Part shown: piece by piece, positions 1 through 5,966 of the stretch
Layout of the letters: each line of letters starts with the position of its first letter
How positions within the stretch are numbered: position 1 is the first letter of the stretch
From: Candidatus Kuenenbacteria bacterium GW2011_GWA2_42_15
GTDB taxonomy: Bacteria; Patescibacteriota; Patescibacteriia; UBA2196; GWA2-42-15
Direction of reading: 5' to 3'
Assembly: GCA_000998185.1 (NCBI GenBank)
Contig: LCCW01000001.1
Span: 1 to 24,789 of the forward strand
DNA: 24,789 nucleotides
Position numbers and translations under genes: made by a program
The notes under the pieces: generated by a model
What the model saw: only the letters and a program-made list of their open reading frames with translations
The model's database searches: none
What the model was told of the DNA's origin: nothing

Positions 1-594
1 CTCTTGAATTTTATGGGCAAAAATATCGCCGCCAAAGAAGGACATGAATTCGCCATAAAAATTATAGATCATATGCGCGATAAACTAATGACCTATCAAC
101 AAGAAACCGATCATCTTTACAACCTGGAGGCCACGCCTGGTGAAGGCACCACTTACCGTTTTGCCAAACACGACAAAAAGCAGTTTGCCGACATTGTTGT
201 TGCCAATGAAAAAGCCCATCAGGAAAGAGGAGCCGCGCCTTATTATACCAACTCCACTCAATTGCCAGTAACCTTTGGAGATGATATTTTTGACGCCCTT
301 GATTTGCAGGACGACCTGCAGACCAAATACACCGGCGGCACTGTTTTGCACGGCTTTATCGGGGAAAAAATGCCATCCATAGCAGCCACCAAGGAATTGG
401 TAAAAAAGATTGCCAATAATTATCATCTGCCGTATTATACTATTACCCCGACCTTTAGCGTCTGTCCGGTTCACGGCTATCTAGCCGGCGAGCATCAGTT
501 TTGTCCGCGCTGTGACGAAGAAATCGGTTACACGGAAGCGGGGCAGGCGGCGAAAGAAGATGTGGTTGAGCAGGCCAAATTATTTAGCAATTAA
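1..594 (+). CDS. nrdD: Anaerobic ribonucleoside-triphosphate reductase, C-terminal part of catalytic subunit (5' end outside window)
   Basis: The reading frame is open from the first base, so the gene begins upstream; 197 codons plus the stop are visible. NrdD reduces ribonucleoside triphosphates to deoxy forms by glycyl-radical chemistry in the cytoplasm. The end of the protein carries the family's zinc site, CPVHGYLAGEHQFCPRC (two CxxC pairs, near residues 153-169 of the visible part), and just before it the conserved stretch around YTGGTVLHGFIGEKMPS. In most NrdD proteins the RVxGYxRP glycyl-radical loop follows the zinc site in the same chain. Here the chain stops at a TAA after about 26 more residues (tail ending KLFSN), and the radical loop is in the next ORF, same frame, 33 bases on. 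The activase gene nrdG follows. The identity of the visible part is clear; only the upstream extent is unknown. Confidence 0.93.
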   Translation, partial: LLNFMGKNIAAKEGHEFAIKIIDHMRDKLMTYQQETDHLYNLEATPGEGTTYRFAKHDKKQFADIVVANEKAHQERGAAPYYTNSTQLPVTFGDDIFDALDLQDDLQTKYTGGTVLHGFIGEKMPSIAATKELVKKIANNYHLPYYTITPTFSVCPVHGYLAGEHQFCPRCDEEIGYTEAGQAAKEDVVEQAKLFSN

Positions 595-606
595 AATTTA
601 AATATT

Positions 607-622
607 ACAAACTAAAACAAAA
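607..622 (+). promoter_or_regulatory. A-rich 16-base leader shared with the HPF gene
   Basis: ACAAACTAAAACAAAA ends 5 bases before the ATG of the glycyl-radical ORF. The identical 16-mer lies at 1975-1990, 3 bases before the ATG of the hibernation-factor gene. No Shine-Dalgarno sequence is visible at either start, so this may be an A-rich translation-initiation leader. That role is inferred. Confidence 0.4.
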
Positions 623-627
623 AATAT

Positions 628-783
628 ATGGAAGCCATTACCGCCAAAAGAACGCCTTGCGAGATTTATTCTCGCGTCGTCGGTTATCTTCGCCCGGTCA
701 AACAATGGAACGAGGGCAAGCAGTCAGAATTTTACGATCGGCAGACATTTGACAAGCAGCTCGCCGATTCTTGCGGGGAATAA
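628..783 (+). CDS. Stand-alone glycyl-radical domain of anaerobic ribonucleotide reductase
   Basis: A 51-residue ORF from ATG at 628 to TAA at 781-783. Residues 14-29 read YSRVVGYLRPVKQWNE, the glycyl-radical loop of class III ribonucleotide reductases, with Gly19 as the expected radical site; GKQSEF and the DRQTFD tail match the usual C-terminus of NrdD. It lies in the same frame as the preceding nrdD fragment but is cut off from it by two in-frame TAA stops and a 33-base spacer. The ORF has its own ATG and an A-rich leader shared with another gene in this window, so it may be translated separately and assemble with the NrdD body, as the spare glycyl-radical protein YfiD/GrcA does with pyruvate formate-lyase. 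A recent nonsense split or a sequencing error is the alternative, but two stops plus a spacer argue against a single error. Confidence 0.85.
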   Translation: MEAITAKRTPCEIYSRVVGYLRPVKQWNEGKQSEFYDRQTFDKQLADSCGE

Positions 784-795
784 TTTAAACGCCCA

Positions 796-843
796 AAAAA
801 ATTCTTCCCTGCTTTTAGTTCGTCCAGCGGAGAAGAATTTTTT
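796..843 (+). terminator. Hairpin with T-run after the nrdD pair
   Basis: Inverted arms AAAAAATTCTTC (796-807) and GAAGAATTTTTT (832-843), 24-base loop. The A/T-flanked stem directly after the glycyl-radical ORF fits a Rho-independent terminator. Confidence 0.55.
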
Positions 844-882
844 AACTCCCGCGGGCAAAAAATTTTCCAATTCTTAATTTCT

Positions 883-917
883 GGTTGCTCCCGCAACCAC
901 CCCGATTTTACATCGGG
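883..917. repeat. Two adjacent small palindromes (second is TCCCGAT-family-like)
   Basis: GGTTGC-TCCC-GCAACC (883-898) is followed by CCCGAT-TTTAC-ATCGGG (901-917). The second shares its stem with palindromes at 5852-5883, 12668-12689 and 20094-20124. The 784-1265 stretch contains these and the repeats listed next; I see no gene in it. Confidence 0.6.
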
Positions 918-994
918 ATGAAAGCAGGGCTTTCAATTTCACTTGATTATTGCTTGCCACCTACGCTCTAATTCTGTTTGCTCTCTTTTTGTTT

Positions 995-1025
995 CTGGAT
1001 GCTCGGATTAAATCCGAGCATGACA
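995..1025 (+). repeat. Interspersed palindrome with CTGGAT...ATGACA borders
   Basis: Arms ATGCTCGGATT (999-1009) and AATCCGAGCAT (1011-1021) sit between the outer sequences CTGG and GACA. A second member with the same borders but a different stem lies in the opposite orientation at 21446-21497. The pattern is that of a REP-like intergenic palindrome whose ends are fixed and whose stem varies. Confidence 0.55.
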
Positions 1026-1085
1026 GTCTTACTAAGCGTTTCCTGTGCTTTTTGTGTTTTAGCGTTTTCCCCCACCACCCCCTGC

Positions 1086-1106
1086 CCCCTCCTCAAAGAG
1101 GAGGGG
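1086..1106. repeat. Small GC-rich hairpin
   Basis: CCCCTCCTC-AAA-GAGGAGGGG is a perfect 9-bp stem with a 3-base loop between the nrdD pair and nrdG. The short open frames crossing this area (950-1386) are translations of such repeats. Confidence 0.6.
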
Positions 1107-1186
1107 AAAGATGCCGTTCTATTTTCCTTGTTTCTTTTTAATTGTATTTGTTTTTCGTGCTTTTGTGCTTCCTGTGTTTTATGTGC

Positions 1187-1256
1187 TTTTCGCCCTTAGG
1201 GCGATCCGCCTTCCACTCGCGGGAATAATTTATTTGGGAAATTGGCGGACTGTGTT
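1187..1256 (+). repeat. Interspersed ~65-70 bp repeat, copy A
   Basis: Begins with the palindrome CGCCC-TTA-GGGCG, continues ATCCGCCTTCCACT, and ends AATTGGCGGACTGTG, so CCGCC and GGCGG form an outer inverted pair. Copy B is at 2613-2744 (same strand, with a palindromic insert) and copy C at 3996-4059 (opposite strand). This copy ends 9 bases before the nrdG start codon. Confidence 0.75.
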
Positions 1257-1265
1257 TTTTTATTT

Positions 1266-1958
1266 ATGCTTATCGGCGGCTTGCAAAAAACATCGTTGCT
1301 TGACTACCCGGACAAGGTTTCAGCCATTATTTTTACCATTGGCTGTAACTTTCGTTGCGGCTTTTGTTATAATTCGCATCTGGTAACTGCTGTTAAGCGG
1401 GCTAAAATTATTACTGAAGACGAAGTTTTTAAGTTCCTTAAGGCGAGAAAAAAAATTCTTGACGCGGTTGTTTTGACCGGCGGCGAGCCTACCCGTCAAA
1501 AAGACTTACCGGACTTTATTGATAAAGTGAAAGAACTCGGCTACCTTGTCAAGCTGGACACCAATGGCACCAATCCTAAGATGTTAAAAAAACTAATCAA
1601 AAACAAATTGGTTGATTATCTGGCCATGGACATAAAAGGCCCTTTGCCAAAATATGCTAAAATTGCTAATGTATCAGTGTCGCTCTTAAACATCAAAAAA
1701 AGTATCAGGCTGATTATGGACTCCGGTTTGCCTTATGAATTTCGCTCCACCATTTTGCCAGCCTTGCACAACCGGCAAGACTTAATAGCCATGGCCGAAC
1801 TTATCTCTGGCGCCAGAAAATATTTTTTACAAAAGTTTATGACTGGCGATAATCTCAATAATCGCGAGTTTAAAAAACTGCCCAGCTTTACCAATAAAGA
1901 AATGAAAGAACTGGCTAAAAGCTGCTCGGCCGAAGTCAAATTATGTTCCGTTCGCTAA
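1266..1958 (+). CDS. nrdG: Anaerobic ribonucleotide reductase activating protein, radical SAM (NrdG2-type)
   Basis: This enzyme uses S-adenosylmethionine and a [4Fe-4S] cluster to make the glycyl radical on NrdD. The ATG at 1266 gives a 230-residue protein starting MLIGGLQKTSLLDYPDK, the usual N-terminus of this family; the frame is open upstream to 1242, but that stretch borders an intergenic repeat and is unlikely to be coding. The radical-SAM signature is GCNFRCGFC (Cys27, Cys31, Cys34, CX3CX2C), followed by VVLTGGEPT, the SAM-contacting GGE motif. Position just downstream of the reductase supports the assignment. A general pyruvate formate-lyase-activase-like function is the main alternative, since the subfamilies are close. 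No Shine-Dalgarno sequence is evident. Confidence 0.88.
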   Translation: MLIGGLQKTSLLDYPDKVSAIIFTIGCNFRCGFCYNSHLVTAVKRAKIITEDEVFKFLKARKKILDAVVLTGGEPTRQKDLPDFIDKVKELGYLVKLDTNGTNPKMLKKLIKNKLVDYLAMDIKGPLPKYAKIANVSVSLLNIKKSIRLIMDSGLPYEFRSTILPALHNRQDLIAMAELISGARKYFLQKFMTGDNLNNREFKKLPSFTNKEMKELAKSCSAEVKLCSVR

Positions 1959-1974
1959 GCTAAAATAAAAATTA

Positions 1975-1990
1975 ACAAACTAAAACAAAA
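1975..1990 (+). promoter_or_regulatory. A-rich 16-base leader, second copy
   Basis: Identical 16-mer to 607-622, ending 3 bases before the ATG at 1994. Two unrelated genes sharing it so close to their starts suggests a role in translation initiation; not proven. Confidence 0.4.
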
Positions 1991-1993
1991 CAT

Positions 1994-2308
1994 ATGCTTC
2001 AAATAAACTACGCTTACAAGAATCTGCCCGCTGGCGACCGCGCCTTTTTGGAAAATTATTTATTGCAGAAAACTGATCGCCTAAATACGCTTTTGAAAAA
2101 ATTTGAAAAAGGCGATTGCCGCTTGGATGTCCGCGCTGAAAAATTTGCCACCAAATCCGCTTATCAAATTGAAATGATCCTGCACTTGCCAGGGCATGCG
2201 CTCTTAGCCAAAGAAGACGACCACACTGTTATTGAAGTGGTTGACTTGGCTCTAGATAAGCTCATTATTCAGTTGCGCAAGCTAGTGGACAAGAAAAATA
2301 ATAAATAA
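1994..2308 (+). CDS. hpf: Ribosome hibernation promoting factor / RaiA-type (short form)
   Basis: A 104-residue protein of the sigma-54 modulation/S30EA family, which binds the 30S subunit and silences ribosomes under starvation. The visible signature is the second half: EMILHLPGHALLAKEDDHT, then VIEVVDLALDKLIIQLRKL, matching the family's beta strand followed by the helix with the D-A-D-K-L-Q-R-K spacing. There is no long C-terminal dimerisation domain, so this is the short type, about the length of E. coli HPF (95) and RaiA (113). It follows nrdG by 35 bases and precedes a ferredoxin, a loose co-directional group. The N-terminal half is less typical. Confidence 0.75.
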   Translation: MLQINYAYKNLPAGDRAFLENYLLQKTDRLNTLLKKFEKGDCRLDVRAEKFATKSAYQIEMILHLPGHALLAKEDDHTVIEVVDLALDKLIIQLRKLVDKKNNK

Positions 2309-2345
2309 TTCGCGACTCGCCAATTTGTTAATTTATTTAAGAAAG

Positions 2346-2537
2346 ATGCCTCAAATTATAGTTGATAAAAATAAATGTATCGGCTGCGGTTCTTGCTATG
2401 CTATGTATCCGGAGCTTTTTGCCGCTGATGCCGACGGTAAAAGCAAGGTTATTTCTAGCGATTATCAGACCCACGGCTACAACAAGGAAGAAATTATAGC
2501 TGTTTGTCCGGTCAGCGCCATCTCCGTCAAAGATTAA
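2346..2537 (+). CDS. Single-cluster [4Fe-4S] ferredoxin
   Basis: 63 residues from the ATG at 2346; an upstream TTG in the same frame (2325) would add seven residues but has no support. Four cysteines bind one cluster: CIGCGSC (Cys11, Cys14, Cys17) and Cys54 in AVCPVSAI. The central acidic stretch PELFAADADGKSK is typical of small monocluster ferredoxins. It is a cytoplasmic electron carrier. The placement beside the radical-SAM activase, which needs a one-electron donor, suggests it could be that donor (inference). GAAAG directly before the ATG is at most a weak ribosome site. Confidence 0.85.
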   Translation: MPQIIVDKNKCIGCGSCYAMYPELFAADADGKSKVISSDYQTHGYNKEEIIAVCPVSAISVKD

Positions 2538-2578
2538 CCGCCACCCATCCCGTGCCTCACTTGTTTTATTGATTTCTT

Positions 2579-2610
2579 GTTTTAATGTTTTAGTGTTTTA
2601 ATGTTTTAGT
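2579..2610 (+). repeat. 16-bp T-rich tandem repeat
   Basis: GTTTTAATGTTTTAGT occurs twice in tandem (2579-2594, 2595-2610) and once more at 2750-2765, placing copies on either side of repeat copy B. No coding function is apparent. Confidence 0.7.
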
Positions 2611-2612
2611 GT

Positions 2613-2744
2613 TTTTCGCCCTTAGGGCGATCCCTGCCTCGCCCTGCCTACCCTGCCTACCGGCAGGCAGGCGGACAGGCAGGCGGCAGGCAGGCGCCTT
2701 TTTCTCCCGTGAATAATCTAATTCGGAAATTGGCAGACTGTGTT
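2613..2744 (+). repeat. Interspersed repeat copy B, carrying a nested palindromic insertion
   Basis: The outer parts match copy A (CGCCCTTAGGGCGATCC at the left; GTGAATAATCTAATTCGGAAATTGGC in two blocks at the right). Between them about 61 bases (2634-2694) of CCTGCC and GGCAGG units are inserted after GATCC. The insert reads as CCTGCC-family palindromes nested inside one another, with a CCTACCGGCAGG core near 2655-2666. It ends about 40 bases before the iscS start. Confidence 0.75.
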
Positions 2745-2786
2745 CTAGTGTTTTAATGTTTTAGTGTTTTTGTGTTTTTGTGCCTT

Positions 2787-3983
2787 ATGATCTACCTTGA
2801 TCATGCCGCCACTACGCCTTTAGATAAAGAAGTAGCCAGGGTTATGGCCGATTTTGCCGTGAAAAAATTTGGCAACCCTTCATCGCTTTACAAATTAGGG
2901 CGTGCCGCCGCTGGAGTTGTTCATGAATCTCGGGTTTCCGTTGCTAAAATCTTAAATTGTTCGCCCGAGGAGATTATCTTTACCGCCGGTGGCACCGAAT
3001 CCGATAATATGGCTATTTTTGGCATTGCCAATCAGTTTTTAGCCACTGCCAAGAATTACCACCTCATCACTACCAACATTGAGCACGCGGCTGTTTTAAA
3101 CAGTTTTAAGGCTTTGGAGAAAAAAGGTTTTGCCGTTACATATTTGCCCGTTGATAAATACGGTCTTATCGCCGATCGGGAGGTTATGAAGGCCCTCCGT
3201 CCCAATACTTTGCTCGTCAGCATTATGTACGCCAATAATGAAATTGGCGCTATTGAGCCTATCGCAAAAATCGCTCATATTGTCAAGAATTATCGCCACA
3301 TTCAACGAGTGGACACCATTTCCAAAGAACCGCGTTTTCCTGTTTTCCATACCGACGGTTGCCAGGCCGCTGGTTATCTGGAGCTTAATGTTGAAAATCT
3401 GGGCGTGGACTTGATGACTTTAAATGGTTCTAAAATTTATGGGCCAAAACAAACCGGCATTTTATATAAAAATAAAAATATTAAGCTGGAACCGCTCTTA
3501 TACGGCGGTGAGCAAGAATTTGGTTTGCGGCCCGGCACGGAAAATGTCTCCGGCATTGTCGGTTTTGCTAAATCCTTGGAGCTGGTTAGCCAATCAAAAA
3601 ACAAAGAAACACCCAGACTCACAAAATTGCGCGACTATTTTATTATGGAGCTTTTAAAAATTCCCAACACCGCTTTGAATGGTCATCCAACCCTTCGTCT
3701 GCCCAATAATATCAATGTTTCTTTCCTGGGCATTGAGGGCGAGTCAATAATGTTAAAGTTGGATCGTGAAAATATTTATGTCTCCACCGGCTCCGCCTGC
3801 CACAGTCTAAGCCTGGAGCCGTCGCATGTTATCTTGGCCCTGGGTCAAAGCGCTGAATACGCTCATGGTTCCATCCGTTTTACTATGGGCAAAAGCACTA
3901 CTAAAAAAGAGCTTGAGCAGGTTTTAAAGATTTTACCTAAAATTGTGAACGAGTTAAGAAGAATGTCAGCGCTGGGACATTAA
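2787..3983 (+). CDS. iscS: Cysteine desulfurase (NifS/IscS class)
   Basis: A PLP enzyme that removes sulfur from L-cysteine and passes a persulfide to the Fe-S scaffold. ATG at 2787 gives 398 residues with the family start MIYLDHAATTPLD; an upstream GTG (2772) lies in T-rich repeat DNA. Visible residues: TAGGTESDN (68-74 region), His100 (NIEHAAV), Asp190 and Gln193 (HTDGCQAAG), PLP lysine 216 in NGSKIYGPK (the usual His before the Lys is Ser here), and the sulfur-carrying Cys338 in STGSACHS. A short insert with SKEPRFP (179-185) precedes the PLP-binding aspartate. The iscU and nfu genes follow, so this is a compact ISC set without visible iscR, hscA or iscA. Inverted copies of the interspersed repeat flank the gene. 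Confidence 0.93.
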   Translation: MIYLDHAATTPLDKEVARVMADFAVKKFGNPSSLYKLGRAAAGVVHESRVSVAKILNCSPEEIIFTAGGTESDNMAIFGIANQFLATAKNYHLITTNIEHAAVLNSFKALEKKGFAVTYLPVDKYGLIADREVMKALRPNTLLVSIMYANNEIGAIEPIAKIAHIVKNYRHIQRVDTISKEPRFPVFHTDGCQAAGYLELNVENLGVDLMTLNGSKIYGPKQTGILYKNKNIKLEPLLYGGEQEFGLRPGTENVSGIVGFAKSLELVSQSKNKETPRLTKLRDYFIMELLKIPNTALNGHPTLRLPNNINVSFLGIEGESIMLKLDRENIYVSTGSACHSLSLEPSHVILALGQSAEYAHGSIRFTMGKSTTKKELEQVLKILPKIVNELRRMSALGH

Positions 3984-3995
3984 AGCAAGAAATCA

Positions 3996-4059
3996 AGCCC
4001 GCCAATTACCAAATTAGATTATTCCGGCAAGTGGAAGGCGGGCGCCCTAAGGGCGAAAA
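3996..4059 (-). repeat. Interspersed ~65-70 bp repeat, copy C (inverted)
   Basis: The reverse complement begins CGCCCTTAGGGCG and ends TAATTGGCGGGCT, matching copies A and B along its length. It begins 12 bases past the iscS stop and is inverted relative to copy B upstream. The rest of 3984-4260 is A/G-rich low-complexity sequence and the inverted repeat at 4186-4233. Confidence 0.75.
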
Positions 4060-4185
4060 TAAGAAATTAAGAAAGCAAGAAGTCAAGAAGACAAGAAAGA
4101 ATAGATCAATCTCAATCCGTTTTCAATCCGTTAGCTATCCGCTTAGTTCTGTTGTTAAACTAAATTATTAAATAACAGACAGAGA

Positions 4186-4233
4186 GCAGCCTTTAACAGA
4201 CATAGTAGATTAAGTTGATTATTGCCAGGCTGC
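4186..4233. promoter_or_regulatory. Inverted repeat in the iscU leader
   Basis: GCAGCCT (4186-4192) and AGGCTGC (4227-4233) could pair across 34 bases. The right arm lies between a weak -35 (TTGATT, 4215-4220) and -10 (TAAAAT, 4240-4245; 19-base spacer, longer than ideal). Candidate regulated promoter for iscU; weak evidence. Confidence 0.3.
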
Positions 4234-4260
4234 GCCAACTAAAATTATCTTTAATTTATT

Positions 4261-4752
4261 ATGAAAAGAACTATTCGTAAAAACAAAGATGTTGTTAGTT
4301 TTAATAAAAAAACAAGCTGGCTTTATTCCGACACGGTTAAAGACCATTTTTTTCATCCTCGCAATGTTCAGCTTAAAGAGCCGAAAGCAGGTGAATTCAA
4401 CGGCGTTGGCACGGTGGGCAGTCCTGTTTGCGGCGATATGATGACTATGTGGGTCAAAATTGATAAAAAAACAGAGCGCATTAAAAAATGCGCTTGGCGC
4501 ACCTTTGGCTGCGCTTCAGCCATTGCTTCCACCTCAATGTTGTCAGTGATGGTTACTCGTCACGGCGGCATGAAACTGGATGACGCCGCAAAGATTACTC
4601 CCAAAGATATTTTAAAAGAGCTGGGCGGTTTACCGGCTCGCAAGATTCATTGTTCAGTCTTGGGCGATCAGGCGCTTAGAGCGGCGATTGAAGATTATAA
4701 ATCAAAAAAACAAGAAAACAAGAAATCAAAAAACAATAAAGCAACGAAGTAA
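4261..4752 (+). CDS. iscU: Fe-S cluster scaffold protein IscU
   Basis: A scaffold on which IscS-derived sulfur and iron are built into [2Fe-2S]/[4Fe-4S] clusters. 163 residues with about 20 extra N-terminal residues before the conserved YSDTVKDHFFHPRNV. All ligands are visible: Cys57 and Asp59 in GSPVCGDMM, Cys84 in TFGCASAIAS, and His130-Cys131 in KIHCSVLGDQA. The C-terminus is a Lys/Asn/Glu-rich tail (KSKKQENKKSKNN) not needed for the fold. It sits 277 bases after iscS, which is unusually wide, with repeat C between, so the two may be transcribed separately. The spacing of Cys, Asp, Cys, His-Cys matches active IscU, so function is likely retained. Confidence 0.93.
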   Translation: MKRTIRKNKDVVSFNKKTSWLYSDTVKDHFFHPRNVQLKEPKAGEFNGVGTVGSPVCGDMMTMWVKIDKKTERIKKCAWRTFGCASAIASTSMLSVMVTRHGGMKLDDAAKITPKDILKELGGLPARKIHCSVLGDQALRAAIEDYKSKKQENKKSKNNKATK

Positions 4753-4776
4753 TTACAAGTTGTTTTACTCGTATAT

Positions 4777-4798
4777 TTGCCTGCCTGCCGGCAGGCAA
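4777..4798. repeat. CCTGCC-family palindrome between iscU and nfu
   Basis: TTGCCTGCC-TGCC-GGCAGGCAA is a 9-bp stem with a 4-base loop. The same core appears as 20-bp inserts in tRNA copies at 12897-12916 and 13286-13305. Confidence 0.8.
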
Positions 4799-4820
4799 TT
4801 AATTCGTAATTCGTAGGTTT

Positions 4821-5048
4821 ATGAAAGATATTGAATCTCAAATCAATAAAATCCTTAATGATGTCCGCCCTTCACTTCAAACGCATGGCGGAGAGGTTGA
4901 TTTGATTTCTGTTAAAAATGGCGTTGTTGAATTGAAAATAAAAGGCGCTTGCCACGGTTGCGCCATGGCCGAAATTACTTTTGGCGAGGGCATTGGCGAA
5001 TTAATTAAACAGAAAATACCTGCCATCAAGGAAGTCAGGTATTCTTAA
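4821..5048 (+). CDS. NifU C-terminal-domain (Nfu) Fe-S carrier
   Basis: 75 residues, the size of a lone Nfu domain. It starts MKDIESQINKILNDVRPSLQ, then THGGEVDL and the cluster-binding CHGC (Cys44, Cys47), ending in IPAIKEV, which is the standard order for the family. Nfu proteins accept clusters from the scaffold and hand them to target enzymes. It lies 68 bases after iscU on the same strand, with only a palindrome between, completing a three-gene iscS-iscU-nfu module. Likely clients in this window are NrdG and the ferredoxin (inference). Confidence 0.92.
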   Translation: MKDIESQINKILNDVRPSLQTHGGEVDLISVKNGVVELKIKGACHGCAMAEITFGEGIGELIKQKIPAIKEVRYS

Positions 5049-5072
5049 GCGAGACAAGCAAGTTAAGTGAGT

Positions 5073-5137
5073 AGCCAAGTAAATTAAACGAGGCAAGGGA
5101 GAGTTTAGTTTACTTGATTTATTTAATTCACTTGGCT
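5073..5137. terminator. Long inverted repeat between convergent genes
   Basis: AGCCAAGTAAATTAAA (5073-5088) pairs with TTTAATTCACTTGGCT (5122-5137), 15 of 16 positions. It lies between the stops of nfu (+) and the membrane-protein gene (-), so it could end transcription from both sides. The arms contain the TTAATTTACTT-type low-complexity sequence seen at other gene borders here. Confidence 0.5.
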
Positions 5138-5144
5138 GGTTAAT

Positions 5145-5621
5145 CTATTTTTTTATTAAAATCACCAAAGCGGTTAGCGCAATTACTTGAATAGGAACCG
5201 TATACTTGAGCGGCAGATAAACTGCTTTATAAATAATGGTGTGAATTTTATTGTGCCAAGCTTTGAATTTTTCCATGGCTTGATTTTTTGTTTGGGATAA
5301 TTCAGTCAAGCCCCAAATATAATCAGGCGAGATAGCGCCGATCATGCCGGCCATCATTGGATAATTCAGATATAAACTAAAGCCTTCCTGCATCATTAAG
5401 ATTCCAAGCATCAATCCCCACAAATCTAAAATTGCCTCCAGGGCTATTTTTTTTATGAATTTGTCCGTGCCGTTGTTTTCCCAATCCCTTAGCTCAAGGC
5501 TGTCGTGCGGGATGGCGTCAAGAACAAAGTGCGAGACAATCCCCAAAACAAAAGCCAAGATCGGATTATCCAACCTTGACCCAATTGCGATGCCAGCCAT
5601 ACCATGAACAATTTGATACAT
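5145..5621 (-). CDS. Small multi-pass membrane protein, function unknown
   Basis: 158 residues with hydrophobic segments near 8-35, 60-78, 83-100 and 140-156. Recurring His/Asp positions in or beside the helices stand out: HGMAGIAIGSRL at the start, SHFVLDAIPH (30-39) and ISPDYIWG (about 97-104). This arrangement resembles small membrane proteins annotated as metal-dependent hydrolase-like (DUF457/YdjM type), but the match is by impression only. It would sit in the cytoplasmic membrane. It converges with nfu across a shared terminator-like repeat and has no clear functional partner. Confidence 0.6.
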   Translation of the reverse strand: MYQIVHGMAGIAIGSRLDNPILAFVLGIVSHFVLDAIPHDSLELRDWENNGTDKFIKKIALEAILDLWGLMLGILMMQEGFSLYLNYPMMAGMIGAISPDYIWGLTELSQTKNQAMEKFKAWHNKIHTIIYKAVYLPLKYTVPIQVIALTALVILIKK

Positions 5622-5711
5622 AAATTAAAAAGGCAAAATTCAAAAGGCAAAAGGCAAAACTAATAACTTAATTTACTTTATTCACTTGATTTACTTAATG
5701 AGCTTGCAAAA

Positions 5712-5785
5712 TAGCGGGGGAGGGTCTCGAACCCTCGACCTTAGCGTTATGAGTGCTACGCTCTAACCGGCTGAGCTACCCCGCC
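5712..5785 (-). tRNA. tRNA-Met(CAT), elongator type (or tRNA-Ile2)
   Basis: 74 nt, full cloverleaf on the minus strand: acceptor GGCGGGG/CCCCGCT (G1-U72 wobble), D-arm GCTC...GAGC, anticodon loop CTCATAA with CAT, T-arm GAGGG-TTCGAGA-CCCTC, discriminator A. CCA is not encoded. It lacks the C1-A72 mismatch and three G-C anticodon pairs of an initiator. CAT also serves tRNA-Ile after lysidine modification, and I cannot separate the two by eye. Pair 31-39 (A-C) is mismatched. Confidence 0.9.
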
Positions 5786-5823
5786 ATATTATGTAATTAT
5801 TTCGGTTTCCATTGTGTTTTCGT

Positions 5824-5896
5824 CGGCTGAGTCCCGACGCTTCGGTCGGGATCCCGATTTTTTGCTCCGCAAAAACATCGGGACTACCCCGCCATA
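5824..5896 (-). pseudogene. Fragment of the tRNA(CAT) 5' end, split by a 52-bp double palindrome
   Basis: Just upstream of the intact tRNA, CGGCTGAG (5824-5831) and CTACCCCGCCATA (5884-5896) repeat the tRNA's first ~18 bases and leader, but 52 bases are inserted between them, within what was the D-arm. The insert is two abutting hairpins: TCCCGAC-GCTTCG-GTCGGGA (5832-5851, 20 bp) and one with TCCCGAT...ATCGGGA ends (5852-5883). The intact copy reads straight through as GGCTGAGCTACCCCG, so the junction is exact. Confidence 0.75.
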
Positions 5897-5966
5897 AAAC
5901 TAAAAACCCATTCTTAAAATGCGGTTATTTTAAATATAAACATTTTTTGGCTCCAAGTCAACTTAT

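Noticed and set aside
594..627. Stop-codon readthrough or selenocysteine joining the two nrdD ORFs
   Set aside because: Both stops are TAA, not TGA, no SECIS-like hairpin is seen next to them, and the second ORF has its own ATG.
950..1386. Overlapping small ORFs before nrdG
   Set aside because: They translate palindromes and repeat copy A, have no family resemblance, and overlap one another in different frames.
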